NCBI GenBank assembly: GCA_009602725.1
Contig: WELB01000048.1
Span: 651,374 to 663,772, forward strand
Direction: 5' to 3'
DNA from: Spirogloea muscicola
Lineage: Eukaryota; Streptophyta; Zygnematophyceae; Spirogloeales; Spirogloeaceae
DNA: 12,399 bases
Of the stretch, positions 11,694 through 12,399 are shown piece after piece (positions within the stretch are counted from its first letter, which is position 1; each line of letters opens with the position of its first letter). The position numbers and the translations under genes are program-made. A model generated the notes under the pieces. It saw only the letters and a program-made list of their open reading frames with translations. It was not told the origin of the DNA and made no database searches.

Positions 11694-12040
11694 CTTCCAT
11701 GGTGAGCCGGTAGACTTTCCTGCAGCCGGGTCGCTGGCGCAAGTGTATCGCATGCGCTTGGCCGTCTCGCTGCAGAGGTCCATGGCCCGTGCGCTGCACC
11801 TTCGTGCCGGAAGAGCCCTAGCTGCTGCCTCTGGCTCTGTCCAGGGGACCCACTTCCAGGACCCTAGCATCTCTGATCTGCGGCTGCTCAGCAGGACTTA
11901 CTGAGTCATTCGTTGCTGCTTTGTTTCTTCTTGTGCTTGTCTTTCTTAGCGCTTCCCCTGGCTCCCTTCTCGTACTTCGTCCATTCTTTTTTGGGCTGCC
12001 TGTTCCAGCCCCTATCCTCAACGGGCGAGCTCTTTCTTTC
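11694..12040 (+). repeat. Tandem 3'-end unit, copy 2
   Basis: It repeats copy 1 with scattered substitutions and small indels. The ORF tail is kept open (11694 to TGA 11902-11904, ending LSDLRLLSRTY), and most codon differences are silent or conservative. The 3' UTR hairpin at 11993-12011 has one broken pair (G to C at 11999). Since only the end of the ORF is present, this copy is a heavily 5'-truncated insertion or a local duplication. Confidence 0.85.
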
Positions 12041-12048
12041 TTCTAATT

Positions 12049-12085
12049 CGAGGCCACTTGGCGTCCGTCCGAGTAGGTGTGAATC
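12049..12085 (-). repeat. Right arm of imperfect inverted repeat
   Basis: It contains CGAGGCC, CGTCCGTCCG and GTGTGAATC, the reverse complements in order of motifs in the left arm at 10553-10585. It lies directly after the last tandem unit of the retroelement. Confidence 0.55.
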
Positions 12086-12090
12086 AGCCA

Positions 12091-12179
12091 AAGGGCGAGC
12101 CTTCTTCAAAGGCTTCAAGGGTGCTTATTTTTGAAGTAAGCTTATTCGTTAGAGGTTGTCCCAAATCAGAAAGGACTTG
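12091..12179. other. Spacer after the mobile element
   Basis: AT-richer, non-repetitive sequence in which I see no gene or signal. It returns to ordinary composition before the GC-rich tract. Confidence 0.4.
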
Positions 12180-12399
12180 ACGGCACGCGCCGCCAAGCGC
12201 GGAGCCAGGCACCGTCGCCGCTCGACGGCGCGCCGACGGAATGCAGAACGAGCGACGGAGCGCTCGCTGTGCCGTCCCGTCCCCCGCCTCGGCCGCTGCC
12301 GCCGCCGCCGCCGCCAGCGCCAGCGCCAGCGTTGGCACCAGTGCCAGAGCCGCCGCCGTCGCCAGCGCCAGAGCCGCCGCCGCCGCCGCCAGCGGGCCT
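12180..12399 (+). other. GC-rich low-complexity region with open proline/alanine-rich frame
   Basis: The last 220 bp are dominated by GCC and AGCGCC units. One + frame, with codons at 12302, 12305 and so on, stays open to the window end. It reads PAPAPALAPVPEPPPSPAPE, like the proline-rich shafts of algal cell-wall hydroxyproline-rich glycoproteins. The other frames give polyalanine or polyarginine, so frame choice is not safe. This may be the 5' part of a next gene, or simple repeat DNA. Confidence 0.35.

Larger units (their letters stand above)
10524..12090 (+). mobile_element. Non-LTR retrotransposon remnant with tandem 3' ends
   Basis: The region holds a 5'-truncated retrotransposon C-terminal coding part (10605-11535), a 369-bp tandem duplication of its 3' end (11325-11693 and 11694 to about 12040), and a hairpin near the end of each copy. 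It is bounded by imperfect inverted repeats at about 10553-10585 and 12049-12085 (GATTCACAC against GTGTGAATC, and CGGACGG against CCGTCCG). No reverse transcriptase domain lies in the window, so it cannot move on its own. GC content is much higher than in the preceding 1.5 kb, which fits an insertion. The exact ends and any target-site duplication could not be fixed. Confidence 0.7.

Noticed and set aside
11693-12040. Possible long terminal repeat of an LTR element
   Set aside because: The repeated unit contains the ORF end and stop codon, lies entirely at the 3' side, and has no matching 5' copy, so it is a tandem 3' end rather than an LTR.

Overview
The window looks like nuclear DNA of an intron-rich eukaryotic microbe, most likely a green alga of the trebouxiophyte/Coccomyxa type. 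Grounds: all the introns I can define in two spliced genes are GT-AG and mostly 140-330 nt long. Coding sequence is very GC-rich at the 5' end of each gene and closer to 50% GC further down. A green-algal polyadenylation-type TGTAA lies about 385 nt after the stop of the first gene. The kinase is of the Raf-like/TKL type that is abundant in green plants and algae. This lineage call is an inference; no rRNA or organellar marker is present.

Layout, all on the + strand. (1) 1-123 is an uninterrupted A tract, probably a contig edge or gap artefact. (2) 124-3872 is a 13-exon, 5'-partial amino-acid transporter of the APC/LAT (SLC7-like) family; the assembled in-window exons sum to exactly 520 codons including the stop. 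Its 3' UTR runs to about 4275. (3) 4276-6155 is intergenic and promoter sequence with a 49-bp duplicated block, two CCACGTGAG sites and a GCC microsatellite. (4) 6156-8444 is a complete six-exon TKL/Raf-like protein kinase of 448 residues with a nuclear-localisation-type basic cluster. (5) 8487-10469 is a set of exon-like open segments encoding leucine-rich helical protein that I cannot identify. They may belong to a third gene, or its first part may be a C-terminal extension of the kinase. (6) 10524-12090 is a mobile-element remnant. It has the C-terminal restriction-like endonuclease domain of a non-LTR retrotransposon, frameshifted, a 3' end duplicated in tandem (369-bp period) with a conserved hairpin in each copy, and imperfect inverted repeats outside. 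(7) 12180-12399 is GC-rich low-complexity DNA with an open proline/alanine-rich frame running off the window.

The genes do not form an evident pathway. A plasma- or endomembrane amino-acid carrier and a soluble signalling kinase are neighbours in the same orientation, as expected for an ordinary nuclear region. The parts that most deserve a second look are the unidentified helical gene at 8487-10469 and the duplicated-tail retroelement with hairpin motifs that also appear elsewhere in the window.
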